Assembly: GCA_013368445.1 (NCBI GenBank)
Contig: JAACJO010000005.1
Span: forward strand, 496,001 to 560,000
Direction: 5' to 3'
DNA: 64,000 bases
Source of the DNA: Leucocoprinus leucothites
Taxonomy: Eukaryota > Basidiomycota > Agaricomycetes > Agaricales > Agaricaceae
The first letter of the stretch is position 1, and each line of letters begins with the position of its first letter. The position numbers and the translations under genes were made by a program. Below the pieces are notes generated by a model. That model saw only the letters and a list, made by a program, of their open reading frames with translations, had not been told where the DNA came from and ran no database searches. This document shows, one piece after another, positions 43,667 to 57,400 of this stretch.

Positions 43667-44125
43667 ATGAGTTCACCTCCAGATCCAGGCTCTCCAACTG
43701 ATTCCACATCCACCAGCGGCACACCTCCGCCTGAAGAAGCAGTTTCTGGGAACACCCAGCCAGAATCACAATCACGTTCAGGTTTAGGGCTTTTCCAACT
43801 CGCAAATCAGATTTCAGCCACTTTCTCTGGAGGAGCATCCAAGCGGCGCAACCCTTCTGGCGGGTCAAGCAGCACGGCGGCTCCTGCCCGGGACACGAAA
43901 TTACGTAGACGCGGTGAAGCTTCGAGATCTACGTGGGATACGCGTGGCGAGGCGCCACCTCCTAGGAAGGAGAAGGATGAGCTGGTCGATTCTAATCTTG
44001 TTGATTTCCTGAGGAAAGGTGCGGTGACAACGGGTCTACGTTGTAGATAACATATTTAACCCTTGATTTCTCTAGAGATTGGGGATCCATTCTACGAAGT
44101 TGCCACTTCAACCCCCTCAACCTAA
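43667..44125 (+). CDS. Small unknown protein, Ser/Pro-rich
   Basis: Two exons (43667-44018, 44076-44125) give 133 residues. It is disordered and Ser/Thr/Pro/Gly-rich at the start (MSSPPDPGSPTDSTSTSG), with a more ordered block LGLFQLANQISATFSGGASKRR and a C-terminal KDELVDSNLVDFLRKEIGDPFYEVA. The intron has a GTGCGG donor and a TCTCTAG acceptor. Basic residues (KLRRRGEASR) suggest a nuclear or nucleic-acid context, but nothing more. I recognise no family. The second exon makes conserved-looking sequence (DPFYEVA), which supports the model. Confidence 0.6.
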
Positions 44126-44354
44126 TGCGTGTAGCTGATGTGCGTCCCATGACCCCACATTCATACCTACAGGCCTGATCCGCAAGAAGTAGTATCATAG
44201 CTGGCTCAATTGGTGAAAACATTGTAATATTAATTCCAAGGCAACAAGTCCGTGCATAGTGAAGTAAATGGATGTCTAAAGTACAGTCACCTAAGATGAA
44301 GCAATTCGTACAATATGCTAAATCAGCCGAATGCAAATAAATAAGTGATTAAGT

Positions 44355-47300
44355 TTATTGTGAATCTGAGCCGCCGCTCCCTCGTGACCCTCGTGAAGGT
44401 GGTTTCTTTCTTATCCTCTTCAGAGATAGAACATGTGACAGGGCCTCCTTCCCTTTCATTATCGAGCTTTTTCTTGGCATTCTACGTTCCCTCCTTTCTG
44501 AGAGGTTCGTCTGAATCCTCTGTATCGTAACACCCCTCTCCTCCGTTACAAAGTCGAAACCGCGTTCGACGGACGTTAGACCAGTGGCCATATCCGTTCT
44601 GCTTGCTGATCTGATGTCCGTTGAAGGCCTTGGCATCCTAGGCTCCAGTGTAGCAACACTGGATCTCCTGGATGGTGTCCGAGAGGCAGTTGATAACGAT
44701 TGTCGACGTTGAGCTGCAAGCATGCTCTTGAGAGCTTCTCCGGTGCCTTGAGTGGAATGGGTAAGGTTGCTCAGATCCCGATGCGGCTCCTTTTGACTGA
44801 TCCAACGCAGGATATCAATATCACTGGGGCGGAAGATGAACTTCCAGCCCTTGAACATGTAGCGTGGCGCCATGGACAAGAAGAAGGTGAGAGGAAGACA
44901 AAGCCAGAAGTAGGCAGAGTGGAAGAGGAAGAGATTGTTTCCAAACACAGTCGTATCAGAAAGACTTGAATCAACAGCCTACAGTGGTTGTTAGACAAAA
45001 TGAATCTCCATTGTTGTGACCACGACTTACGGTGAAGACCCAGACAATCACGATACCCACGAACACGGCGAAGAAGATCCAACCTGACCATGCGGTGGCA
45101 TTAAAGCCGGTATACATATTGGCTACCATAACTGCTGAGATAGCCATGGTCTTTGTCATGCTTGATCAGCCATTTAGAAGCAACTCTAGAGAATATGCAC
45201 TCACGGTTGAAAACTCGGTTTGTGCAATGTCGAAACCATCAGCTCTAGAAGTGACTGATACGTAGGTATAGCAAATGAAGAAGAAGATTACAACAGACTG
45301 AAAAGAGCACTGGTCAGTAAAGCTCTAGCCTGTAATCGGCGGGAAGACTCACTTGGACAAGGCCATCAAACATGTATACAAAGAACAACTCCATTCCGTA
45401 CCAAGTCCCCTCTCGTCCGTAGTGGTATATCTCCGGTACTTGCATGAGTACATGGGAATCTGTAACCGAGCTCAGTTACCACGTCGAGCAGGGAGCCAAG
45501 CCAAATTTACCTAGGAATCTATCAAACAATCCAATCCCGATAACAGGTGCAATGGTCCAAATTGAGTTCCACAGTAGAATATAAACATAATCAAAGGCGC
45601 TGATTGAACAGGAGAGCTTGAGTGGATATCAACATTCAAGATGAAACACCACTCACAAAGATCCACTCCAACCGCAATAGATCTGGAACCACCACAATAC
45701 GCCAGTTGGTACAACATTTTTGTAGAAAAAGTTAAGAATCCTGAGAAGAATGATGAATGAAATTACTTCCGGAGATAAATGCTACTCACATCGTTCCATT
45801 TCGTGCATAAGACCAATGACCATGTACAAGCAACAGTTTCTTCAAGAAACGGAACTACGACATCGTCTGAGCACAGGGTCGAAGGTAAAAAAAAATTAAC
45901 AACTTACCTGAGCAATAGCATAATCTGATGAGTTAACAGCCTGTAGTCCTTCCTCTCCGGATATGCCGACACCAACGTCAGCAGCCTTATCACACGGGGT
46001 CAACGGGCGGCATTAACAGGGCACGGAAATAACAGCATACCTGAATCATGCTGACATCGTTCGCACCGTCTCCAATAGCCAGGGTCATAGAACCAAGACC
46101 ATCCTTGACCAGCCGCACGACCAATGCCTTCTGCAAAGGAGAGACACGACAGCAGATTACGCCTTCGCAAAGTGTAGCCAGGCGGAGTAAGAGCGCCTTA
46201 TTTTCCTCATCTGCGAAGGCCTGTAGTAAGCAGTACGGCGTTATCATCAGCCTCAGGTTTTGCTCCGAGGGGTAAATATATGCCTCACCTCAAGCAATGC
46301 AGCACCATCAACCACGAGAACAAATCCTCCAGGTCTCTCGCCATTATCTTCACCAACGATAGAAGCACCCGTATTAATCCGCTGCAAAGGAATAGCACGT
46401 TCCTTGTCCTTCGAAGGGTCGGGTGAACGAATCAAGTTAGCCATCGACGCCGAGGCGCTGGCTTCGGGGAAGAATTTGACCATGGCGGATTGGATCTGCT
46501 CTCGAGCAGGCTTTGGCCCTCCACGGACAATGATAATATTCGATTCCGAGCTGATCAGATTTGTACTACGTCCAATGGCTAGAAGGGACTTAAAGTTCAG
46601 TAGGCTGGCGTGGTTATCATAAGGCCATACGCACCAATAGCTGTTTCCAGCTTGTCCCCTGTTGCAACCCAAATTTTGATTCCCGCCCTTTTCAAATCCG
46701 CAATGGCTTCTGGTACACCATCTTGTAGTTTGTCCTCGATGGCGGTAGCACCTAGTAGTCGGAGTTCTAGTTCCAGCTCATTGGATACCGCTTCGATTTG
46801 TTCCTCCCTGTTCTCCATTGCAATCGTAGCCTCGTGGTACCGATGGCTCCAGGAATCATAGTCGTTTTCTATCAAAGCACCATCAGCTGGGATCAAGTAA
46901 TGAACAGTTCAAAGGGGTACTCACCATTAATGACCTTGTACGCAAGAGTCAAAGTCCGCAAACCCTCATTCGCAAACTGACTCAAATGCCTCTCCGTCTC
47001 CTCTCTAATATCATCATCCACACCTTGCTTCAACCTCTCAAAAATCACATTATCCGCTCCCTTGGTCATCAAGAACAACCTGTGATCATCCCCATCCACT
47101 CTCCGCACAACCACACTCATTCTCTTCCTCGCACTCGTAAACTCTAAGATATTCAACAATTCATACTTCTCCACATCCTCCGACGACGGTGACCTCAAAC
47201 TCAAAACGTCTCTATCACGTCCGAGGAACTGGAATCCGACATCCGCTGCAGCCTGAACCAAAGCCGCTTCATCCGGAGACTGAGCTTTGTACGTTATTCG

Positions 47301-49343
47301 ACCCGTTTCAGGATCCTCCGCGGTAAGGACGGTGTGACAAAGGGCCAACACGGTAAAGAATCCGTTAAGGCTGCGTGCATGACGTCGCGTTTCGGGATCA
47401 GGGTCTTCCGACATGACGGCCTCAAGGTCATTTTCAAGGTCGCGATCGTGGAAATGGAAGATGTCGTCCTCTGGAAGGTTTGGTTTCGGTCCAATAGATG
47501 AACTACCAGACCCCCTGTTGCCAGCCAAAACGTCAACTGTGGCTTCTCCATCGTTACTAGTAATGGATTGAAGTTTTTTAACTGGGAGTACAATTTCTTC
47601 GTCTTTGTTATCGTCTCCTTTGTAAGCGACGCCGCCTATTGAGCATTGCCGGAAGACCATGAGGTTCTGCGGTTCGTCGATCAATCAAAAATTGGATGGC
47701 TCCACAAAAGGCGTGGAACATACCTGGGTTAAAGTACCAGTTTTGTCAGAGAAGATGTACTCAATTTGGCCCAGGTCGTCTGACAAGTTCCAACTTCTCG
47801 CGATTGTTGGTGAATTCGTCTTCTCGTAGTAGATGTCCGAGTCAAAGTATATCCAAGCGGCTTGACATGTCTTAACGAATTCAATAGATATGTAAAGTGA
47901 GATTGGAACGATATCTTGGAAGCTGCGAAACGAAATAAGTGCGTGACTGCGGGAGATGAAAGTAATGTGCTCACGTCAGGAGAGAAAAGGCCCAGGTGAC
48001 GAGGCCATTAATTCTTGGATTATCACCACTAGTATTGTCTCCATATAACCAAGGCGCGCCTAGGGGATAGAAATGCACTTCGAGTAATGAATCGGCGATT
48101 GCACAGACCACAGCCATTCCAAACATCAATATAAGGTTGAAAAAGCTTCACGCTACGTCAGATCATAATTTAGATACAAGAAGCGCTACACTCACACTTG
48201 AAGATTCATCTGTCTCTCCATTTTACTCCGTTTACTAGGCGTTCCACCAGAGTTCATGATAATCTTTGTGTCCATCCCAGTGAACAACACTACACCAATG
48301 ACCCATCTTGTGTTTCTCAGCACCGTACCACGCAACAAAGTCATCGACAAATCCACGGGTGACGTATGTCCATTGTAAGCTACGTTGGCGTTGACCCGGT
48401 ACATGTCAGTGTCTGGGCGTTCACAGTTGACAAGAAAGTTGTTTTGTGGGTCGGTACACGCTCTGGCATTGTTCAAATGTGTAAGGGAAGGAACAGCATG
48501 TCGAGACTTAAGATTGGTTTCTCCGTCCAAGTTCTTCGTCTCCACAAACGCAACATCTTCCTCTTCCGAGGTAGCACATATGAGAATGTCCGCTGGGATA
48601 GGCTCATTATCCAAGATCTTGACCATATCCCCGACTTGCACGTCCTCCCACAGGGCACGTTCCCAGTGGGGCGGCTCCTGAGCTTCTGTTGGTTTGTATG
48701 GCTCTTCGTAGTCGTAAACAATACCCGGATTTTTCAAGGATTCTCGCTTATTATTGCGATTTTGATTTGGCATAATCCCGCGAATGAATGTCTTGCTCTT
48801 GGCCTTGGAAGCATTCTTGTTCGTCCACTCTCCACCCGTCAGCTTGTGTACCTTGCTATAATTAACCTTTTTATCTGACTGGTGTCTCTTGAAGTCCTCA
48901 TAGCCATCCTTCGCTGCTGTGATTGCCAAGATAATCAAGAGCGGCAGAATCGCCACTCCACCGCCGATGGTCGAGAATTTCGGGAAGAACTGGAGAATCG
49001 CGACGCCGAGGAAAAACCTGCAAACTATTATGACTCGTGAATCCGAACATAGACTGAGTACTCACATATTGGCTATTCGTCTGAACTGTTCTAAAAGATT
49101 CCTCGGGACGAACGTAACAATCGTATACTTGGACGTGATAACTTGGTTGGACGCGTAGGTTGCCTCCTTCCTGACATGGCCTCGATGGTCATAATAGTCC
49201 TTGGGAAGGTCCTGATTGACGAAGACGGTACGTGGCGGGCCCGGTTCCCGCTTCCGAGAGAAGAGATCCTCGACATTGAAGGCTGCGATGCGGGCGTACC
49301 AATTTGTGAGGCCGGAAGACCGCTTTGCGGGAGGGACAGACAT
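44355..49343 (-). CDS. P4-type ATPase, phospholipid flippase (Dnf class)
   Basis: This enzyme should move aminophospholipids or phosphatidylcholine to the cytosolic leaflet of the plasma or endosomal membrane, with a Cdc50-type partner. Seen: N-terminal [12 protein letters not shown] and [20 protein letters not shown]; actuator motif DGETNLK (near 48515); TM4 [13 protein letters not shown]; phosphorylation motif [12 protein letters not shown] (near 47740); nucleotide-binding [11 protein letters not shown]; hinge [11 protein letters not shown] (near 46060). The PISL in TM4, where cation pumps have PEGL, marks a lipid flippase. The C-terminus is a ~150-residue Ser/Arg-rich tail ([14 protein letters not shown]). 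About 1,280 residues in about 20 exons by estimate. The start at 49343 ([11 protein letters not shown]) fits family length; an ATG at 49418 adds 25 residues. Confidence 0.93.
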
Positions 49344-50263
49344 GGGGAGGACCGCAGCCCACGGAAGGTGGTAAAGAGAAGGTAGCAGGCAAGAGTTGTT
49401 CGGAGAGGCAGTGGGCATCACATCTATAACTCGAGAATTCCCACTGGCGCTTTTTCCGGAATGCTTATCCCACTACTTCCTGCAGGAAATCAATTTCGCC
49501 GAGATCCACGTCATGTTGATTTGAACAATGCCCTGGGCAAAGTGAGTTGGTCAGACGGCTCGGCTGATGTGACCCCAGGTTCTATACGGAGAAAGAGAGC
49601 AGTTATTATTGGTGACACATGGGCTCTGTAACACGAACCGAACATCTCTGACATAGATTCTGGCATGCTCGCGGCGCATGTTTGCAGGTTCTGCTTTTCT
49701 GACGACTGTGGAAGGTCAAAAGGAGTGCTCAGGGTCACCTTTGTGATTCGACCGAGCAGGGTCTGCGGCACCTTTTTCGTCCGGTTCCTGGCAGACATCT
49801 CCGGCCGTCCGCGCGTCAACTAGGCCCAAAACGCGATCACTACCCAGGTCTCTTCATCCTTGCACAGGTCGATGATATGTAGTTTGAAACAGCTGTGTGA
49901 GGTTTTGTGGCACCCCTTCACATCACTGATGGAAGCATCGTTACACATGTATGAGAATCAAGTCTGACTAAGGGCAAATGTTTCTCCCATGGGTAATGGT
50001 CGCTGATTCACGCACGAATACTCCCGGGAGCCTCGGCTGCAAAAACCGAATCCCGACAAGAGCGCCTGCCCAACACCGGACATTTACCCTCGTTGGTTTA
50101 GTGTAACGGCGCACATCTAAGTATGTAGCGTCGAGATACATTCTTGAAAAAAATACCAATCAGGGGTCGGTAAGTGGGATATATACAAAGATCAGGCAAA
50201 AATAGATACGGAGGTGGCAGGGCAAGAGCACCTCCGGACTGCGCCTCCCCGACGCACTAAGCA
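49344..50263. other. Intergenic region between the flippase and FAN1
   Basis: About 920 bp between the flippase start and the FAN1 stop (both minus). Open frames here are short and without family resemblance. Confidence 0.45.
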
Positions 50264-53200
50264 CTAAAGTTCTACTGAAATGCTCCGAGCGCGTCGACCT
50301 GACAACGGTGTACCGGGCAGCGCGTTCGTCAAAGGCGACATGGGCGTCATGGCCTTTGCGCAGCGCCCATCACCATCCACGCCTAATTTCCGTCGTTTTG
50401 ATTGAGGTTCTGGAAGATAGTCACCGTCATCATCCGAATCGAGTCGTTGTTCTTGAGGTTCTTCCCTGTCGCTGGATATATCCTTCCCCTTCCTCTTTCG
50501 TCCTTTTGTATTCGGTTTCGAGGCTGGCGTTTTGCGTTTGCGTTTATTCTGCTCGGGTGCATCTTGATCAATAATCCGACATATCTCGACGTGGGCACCT
50601 GCTCGCATCAGGGAATCAAACCATAGCTGTGCGTATATTTTTGTCAAAACACCGATCAATGAAGCAGTTCTATGGTGATTAAATCACACCTTCTGGTTTG
50701 GTTGCGGGGAGTCCCCAGGACCCTTCACCTCAACGAATTTACATATACCTTCGTCTGCTTTCCACACGATTAAATCAGGGACTCCACTTGATCGCCCAGC
50801 ATAATCTTCACAAAATAATTTACAGATCATTGCCACCGTCTTAGCGCCAAGACACTGGAGACAGTTGACATCAGCGTACTCTCATGTCGCTGGAATAAAT
50901 AAAGAACAAACCTTAACGATCTCCAACAACTGCTTCTGCTCACATACGTCCCACCTCAACCCGATGCACCAAGTCTGCTTCGGTCTAAATCGATCATCAT
51001 GCCGCTTCAAATATTCGCCAGCTTTCCCATCCTCAATCTCTTTCAATCGTGCCTCGAACAACGCGTGTCGTGCAAGATAGAATGATTCTTCGAACATATC
51101 CAATGGCCCTGCTTGGAACTGAGTCTCAAAAGCACCCGGAACCGAACTGAAGATAATATCCCAAAACACCAGTCCGAATATTGTCGTCAAAATACGGGTT
51201 TCGGAGTGAAACCTGCAAACCCGATCAACATGTATTTTCGGTCACTTGAGCACTACCCGACGTACCCAACGTATCCCTCCATCTCATACCGTTGCAATGC
51301 ATAGGTCTCGACGTTGACTGACTCATCGCTAAAGCCGATCCACGACGATTTCCCAGTACGTTTCGGCGGCGCTTTCGGAGGAAGCTGACACCTGCTCAGC
51401 ACATATCAAAATATCTCAGTTCGTGAGGCGACCTACCAATTGAATAACAGTAACATTGGGATTTTTTGGGTCGACAATTTCCACCTCTTGTTCTGGAGGC
51501 TTGGCTCGTTGAAAGAAATCAGTGAGTAGAGGCACATTACCCATCATGGGGCGGTAGTTCTGGTCGAGTTTTACTCCAGGCTTCAGCTCGCTTCGCTTCG
51601 CCTTGAATTCAATGGTACTTGGGGACTTTAGGATAACGTCGCATTTGATCCACTTCTCGGGATGTAATTTCATCTTCTTTTGTATTCGATCCAGTCGACG
51701 CGCCAAGCTGGGCCTACTGACTATAACCAAGTAAAGTCAGAGGGAGGAAACGAACCCAGGAGGAAAAACCCATACTGAGTCCGGTGTATTCATCTGCAAG
51801 AGCCTGGAGGATACCGTTTTTAATGGTTTCATAGTCAGTAGGACATATATATTTCTCCAGTATGAGAGCCCGCCGCTCATACCAGGTAGCTCTCTTTCCT
51901 TTTCGCCAATGTGTTTGTTCCAAGAGGTCCACAAGGATGGCAAGTTCCTTGTGATGCTCCTTCAGAGAACCGTACGCAGTCGCCGCCTTGTGTGCCATCC
52001 TCGTGTACACATGACCTAAAGAAACACAGTTCCAGAGATCTGCATTAGAAGCGCAAATCATTAACACGCTCACCAGCTTCGAATCGTTCGAGGCCAGGAG
52101 CGCGCATCACCGTCTTTCCCTTCTCCAGGTCCTTTCTTGCAAGGAGCAGCTTCCACTTTGCTTCAATCCGTTCTTTGTAGAGCTTTGTAGCGTGTCTCGC
52201 GCGTTGAACCGTCTGTGACGCTCTTCCTTCAACCTCAGGCTCTTCGGTAGCAGCCTGTAATGGTAACGCAGGTTCTCCGTCCTCCGTCTTTGGTGTTGCT
52301 GTGACTTTGCCGGTTTGTGGCGTCCGGAGGGGTGTAGCGGGTTCTTTCGCTGGGGTCGCCGGAGTCTTGAGCCTCGTCTCAGGGGCAGGGCCCGTTGAAT
52401 TGGACCCGTCTTCTGGAGGATTTTCCATCTCCACGTCTAAATACAAAGCTTCTTCATACTCCAATAGGTCTTCTCGGGTAGGCCAAATTGAACCAGTACG
52501 TTCATACTTGTATTCCGGAAAATTCCATTTCTTGAACCCAGCTAAAAGTGCAGGTAGACAGAGCTTGGTGGGTTTCTCAATGCCACGATAAGCAATGATA
52601 TGAAGGCGACCGACAAGCCAGTACAGGTTGGGGTTGATTTTAACGCATGGACCTGAGATACGTTAGGTTGCCGTCGGATTTAGAGTGGGGAAGTGAGGAC
52701 ATACCGAGTCTTGCTAGAGCCATTTCACGCAGTCGTTTCATCTGCGACATATCTTTGGGTTTCTGGCCAAACGACAGCTGCGTCTGCAGCATCCCATCGT
52801 CTTTACGTGTTTGTTTCTGACTCGACTTGCCGGTTTTCTTCGCAATAGATGGCAATGTCTTCTGGCCAGTAGCATGGTTAATCATTGCATTAATGAGTAA
52901 CTCTTTCTAAGAGGGAAAAAATCAGTCATGAATAATGGCAGACGAAAGTCGCAGATCGACTCACCCGCATCGTTGGTGTGCCAACCTTCATTGATTTCTG
53001 AATTTCTCGGAGGTCAGGGAGTGTCAACCGAGTAAGAGCTTCCCGGACCGTCATAGTCGATTGATCCCTGAAGAGATAGTCAAACACAAGATTCTCGGGG
53101 TCGACAACCGGCTCCTCAATCTCATGGTCTGACGTCTTAATAGCCGGCTTCTGAAGTGAAATCTGAGTCGGTTTCTGCGTCAATCCCAGGCGTAGCGGAG

Positions 53201-53854
53201 GTATTGGGAGCTCCTCGTCGTCCATCGAGGTCAAATCAACAATATTCTCTTCTTTTATTTTACATTCCTCTTGTGTTTCCCGCTTGGCTTCGGTGCTAGG
53301 TGGAGGAGATGGAGAGACATCAAATTTCATCTCCTTGACTGGCACACAGAGCGTTTTGAGAGCCTCTGCTAGCTCTTCCTCTCCTATCTCTGCAGAGTAT
53401 TTATCCAGAGACGAGAGTGCATGCCAATCTGGTTGCCGAAAGACCAAACGGACCAGGAGATATCGTACGCGGTCTATAGCATGCGAGAAGTCAGAAGTCA
53501 TTCCCAAAAGCACCAGGCAGGTAACGATGAGCATCATATCACATACAATCAAGCTTGCGGTACACTTTCAACATGTCCCATTCCGCATCGCTCAACAAAT
53601 GCGTCTCCTTCTCCATAATAACATTCACCATATCTATTCCCAAGAGTCAGCGAGCAGCGGGAAATCCCTCAACATCCCTTACCCTCAAACACTTTCACAT
53701 ACAACGACGGACGATTAAATTTCTTCCCCTCACGTCGCGTTTCAAGACTTTGTTCATCTAGATTCTCCAGCTCTTGCTCAAGCTGTTCAGGCTCTCGGTG
53801 ACCGAACACATTAGCCCAAAAGTCTCTTCCAGTAGCCCCATGAAATTTTGACAT
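50264..53854 (-). CDS. FAN1: FAN1-type structure-specific nuclease
   Basis: FAN1 cuts branched DNA and works in interstrand crosslink repair in the nucleus. The start is MSKFHGATGRDFW (ATG 53854). Next come NRPSLYVKVFE, MEKETHLLSDAEW, RYLLVRLVFRQPDWH, and a SAP-like region (LTLPDLREIQKSMKVGTPTM). A helical repeat region contains HWRKGKRATWYERRALILEKY, and after it the VRR-NUC nuclease domain. In it GVPDLIVWK and FVEVKGPGD supply the catalytic D and E-x-K of the PD-(D/E)xK fold, with a preceding ICKLFCEDYAGRSSG. The C-terminal tail is basic and probably nuclear-localising (QNKRKRKTPASK, SKRRKLG). No UBZ zinc finger is visible, as in other fungal FAN1 proteins. About 940 residues by estimate, in many exons. 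An N-terminal IVDLTSMDDEE resembles a SUMO-interacting motif. Confidence 0.92.
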
Positions 53855-54429
53855 GATGCTGGGTATCCTAGGACACAACCAAACGTGCCCGGAAGCTAAT
53901 TCAAGAAAATATTCTGGAGGGGATAAATTGTCAAGGAGATATCCAAGAAATAGTGAGGCACAAGTGAGGCTAGGGGGCGGCTAATGGCAACCAATCACAT
54001 CATTTATCCCCCAGTCATCCGAAGTCGCGACTGTCACATCCTCACGCGTTTCGTTATCGCTGCGTGACCGTCAAACCTGGTGTCGTTGACAAACTTTCTC
54101 CTTCAGCTTGGACTAGTTCCTGAGACTTTCTGAAGTGGATATTTGGTATATATACACAGTTTATGATTTATATGCTATCTAGGGTACAATGCTTGTGGGT
54201 GTGTGACATCTGACTGAGGGAGCAAATATTGAATACAGACATGCCAATGACGGATACCAGAGCAGATAAAATGTGAAATGTGAAAATGACGAAAAGTCGA
54301 GTAAATATTATTGATGACCTCGAGGTCAAAACAGGTGAGAGGATGAGGAAACATGAAGTAAAATTGCCCAACCAAGCGAAAGAGAAAAGGGTCCATCGAG
54401 AGATGTGAGACTTCCAGCGATTATTATCT
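53855..54429. other. Intergenic region upstream of FAN1
   Basis: It contains the FAN1 promoter and the 3' flank of the kinase gene. Open frames are short and non-coding in appearance. Confidence 0.45.
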
Positions 54430-57400
54430 TTACGCCAGCATCTTCTCAAGCTCCTGGACGACCTCTGACATGGTCGGCCGGTCTTGATGCTCTTGTGCCC
54501 ACATGCGTTCCATGAGGTCCACAACTTCCGGACACCATTGCTTACGAAGGCCAGAAAGACTTGGTCTAAAGATATACCCCGTCATTAGCGCGCTCTAAAT
54601 GAATGCGGAAAGGACCTACCGCTGCCGCTTAGCACCGACAATATCATATATAGCATGCTCGTTCATCCCCTCCCATGGGTGCCTTCTCACAGGTAGATGC
54701 CACTGCAACATCTCCCAAAATACCAATGCACAAGAAAAGACATCCACTTTGTGATTATACTTTGGATGGGCTGTCCAAAGCTCTGGAGCTTGCCAGTTAA
54801 CTGTACCAACGAGACTCTTGACCATGGAACGTGTCGACTGCTTGACTTTTGCAAGACCGAAATCAGCAATCTTCGCAGTTCCCCTTGCAGTGATCAAGAT
54901 ATTGGAGGATTTGCAGTCGCGGTGAATAACAGACGGTTTGCGAGTGTGCAAGTATTCGAGACCACGAGCAATGTCTAGCATCATGCTCAACTGCAAACGT
55001 AATGAATCAGCCAGTCACAATACTTGAACCAAGATGCAACTCACGACTTTGTGTAGGGAGGGAGTACTGGTATTGCGAATGTAGTCGAAAAGATCGCCGT
55101 TAGAGCACAGCTCACTGACGATCATGACAGGCGTCTCCTTCGTGTTTTCAGGTATACTGACGCCAAGCTACAAAAAGTTCAAGCCCACACTTGCAAATGA
55201 AAGAAGGCAGAGACTCACGAATCGCACAATATTAGGATGATCGAAGCCGCCCAATAGCTTGAGCTCTTTGATATCCACTACAAACATGTTCAAATAGGTC
55301 CTACGAGCAACAAAAGTGGCTAACTCACTGGCACTTAAAGTTCCCCTAAACTCAGAAATTGCAACTCGTCTGCCTTTGAACTTGCCAATGAACACATCTT
55401 TAAACCCTCCACTACCAATCTTCTCAAGTTTTGCGAGTTTCTCCGGTGGTATCTCACGATCCTCGAGACCCAGGCTCTCTAGATCAAGCTCCAGCTCAGG
55501 ATCTGCTTCTTTGTCCTGTTCAGGAACAGGCGTTCGAGGCTCGTCTTGGTGGATATGCTCAGATCGCAGAAGCACGGGGGTAGCAGTCACCACACTTGAA
55601 GTGGTAGCTTTACGCCTCCTTTTTCTCGTGGAGGGAGGTCGGACGGTGCCGGTAGACGAGGGCGAAGACTGGTCATTGGCCTGTCGGTCTCGCCATTGCA
55701 ATAAGGCTTCGGCAAGCTGAGGCTTTGTGCCAACAGGATCAAGATCCCTTGTCTCACAAAGGCGTACAAGATCATCGCGGCGGAGACGAACAAGCGTCTT
55801 AGTAGTGGCTACAGTAAGGTCGACTAGAATGGATATTAGCTCATGTGTAAACACGATGCATCAAAAACACACGCACCTTCTTCTTCCATAACCTCATCTT
55901 CATCGGTCTCGCCTTCAGCGTCTACATCAATTTCCGAACCAGCGTCGGCCTCAACCTCCTCTTCTTCTTCACCCGTCTCGCTATCCTCTTCGCCAATGTC
56001 CTCTTCCGCTGTTTCCATATCGATATCCTCATCACCGACGACTTTGCCACTCCTCAATTTACGAGGTCCAACAGTCATCGACTCATCTTCACTGTCAGCT
56101 TTAGTTTCTTCGTCAGCATCCTCATTCTCCTCTCCACTGTCCTGTATTTCCTCAACTGCTTCAATTTCTTCATCACCCGCCCCCGTTTCTTCCGCATCTT
56201 CTTCGCCTTCGTCCTCGATATCGCCGTCATCGGGTGTTGTGCTTCCATTCCTGGCTCGAGGTCGAAGGCGTTTTCTCAGAGGCGTCTGACGGCTTTGAGA
56301 CATGGGCGGCGTGTTTGAAGCGGATGATAAAAGTTCATCAACCTCATCTTCCCCCTGACCACTATCTGCGTCAATTTCCTCTTCGTCCTCATCTTCATCC
56401 TCCTCTACTGCGTCCTCCGTGCCCTCCTCCTCCTCCTCTTCTTCTTCGTCATCCACCACCTGTTCTGCCCCGTCCTCCCCTTGGTCTTCCTCCTCCTCTT
56501 CCTCCTCTCTATCTGATAGGTGTGCATTGGCTTCATCCTCCTCTTCCCCATTCTCTTCTTTCCTCGGCGCCCGTCCTCTTCTTGCCCAACTAACCGCTCG
56601 TTTTAATGGAGGTATTCGGGCCGCTTTCTTCTGCCGACCTTTAGGGTCCTTCGATGGACGAACTGCTGCTCGGTATCGTTCCGCCCTTGGTGTGTCTGCA
56701 TCAGAAGTCTCCCTCCTTCCCTGGTCTGCCTCCTTGTCTTTACTCCGCAATCGTCGAGGGCTTGGCTGTGGTCGGTTATCACCATTCGCAGCGCCATGTA
56801 AGGATTGTTCAACTTCATCAACATCTGTCAGGTCACTCTCGTCCTCCACGAGCTTGGCCCTCGCTTCTCGTTCTCTCTCCCGCTCATGTTTTCGATCTCG
56901 AAGTCGACGTTTCGAAGGTGTCTTCAATTTGACCTCGACTTGTTCGCTGAATTCGACTTGCTTGGATTTAGCCTTGCCTTTCCCACTTTTGCTGTCAGCG
57001 GAAGTAGGAGTGGTACTTGAGATGGAGGCTGTAGTGGATGTTTTGCGGCTACGAAGGCGAGTTGCAGGAGGCGACTGGCGTGTACTTGTTGATGCTGGAG
57101 TAGATGACGTTGGAGAGGATTGTGCTGAAGTTCGTCTCCTGAGAAAGTAAGTTAAGAAAGGTAAAATTGATGTCAAAGTAAAACATACCTAGAGCCTGAG
57201 CTGCCGTTCGATTCTCCTCTCACTTCAACAGAACTCTTTCTTGTGTGCACGTGCCCGCTATTCATTGCATCACGGTTCATAAGATTCCCCATGGACATGC
57301 TACGGCCTTTTGGGGCATATCCATTTGCCGACGATCCATAAACTTGCACAGTGACCCGCCGCCGCAAGTTTCCATTTGGACCGGAATGATTAACGGTTGT

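Noticed and set aside
56419..57150. Long plus-strand Ser-rich open frame (about 240 codons)
   Set aside because: It is the antisense of the Glu/Asp-rich part of the kinase gene; GAG/GAA repeats read as Ser/Leu on the other strand.
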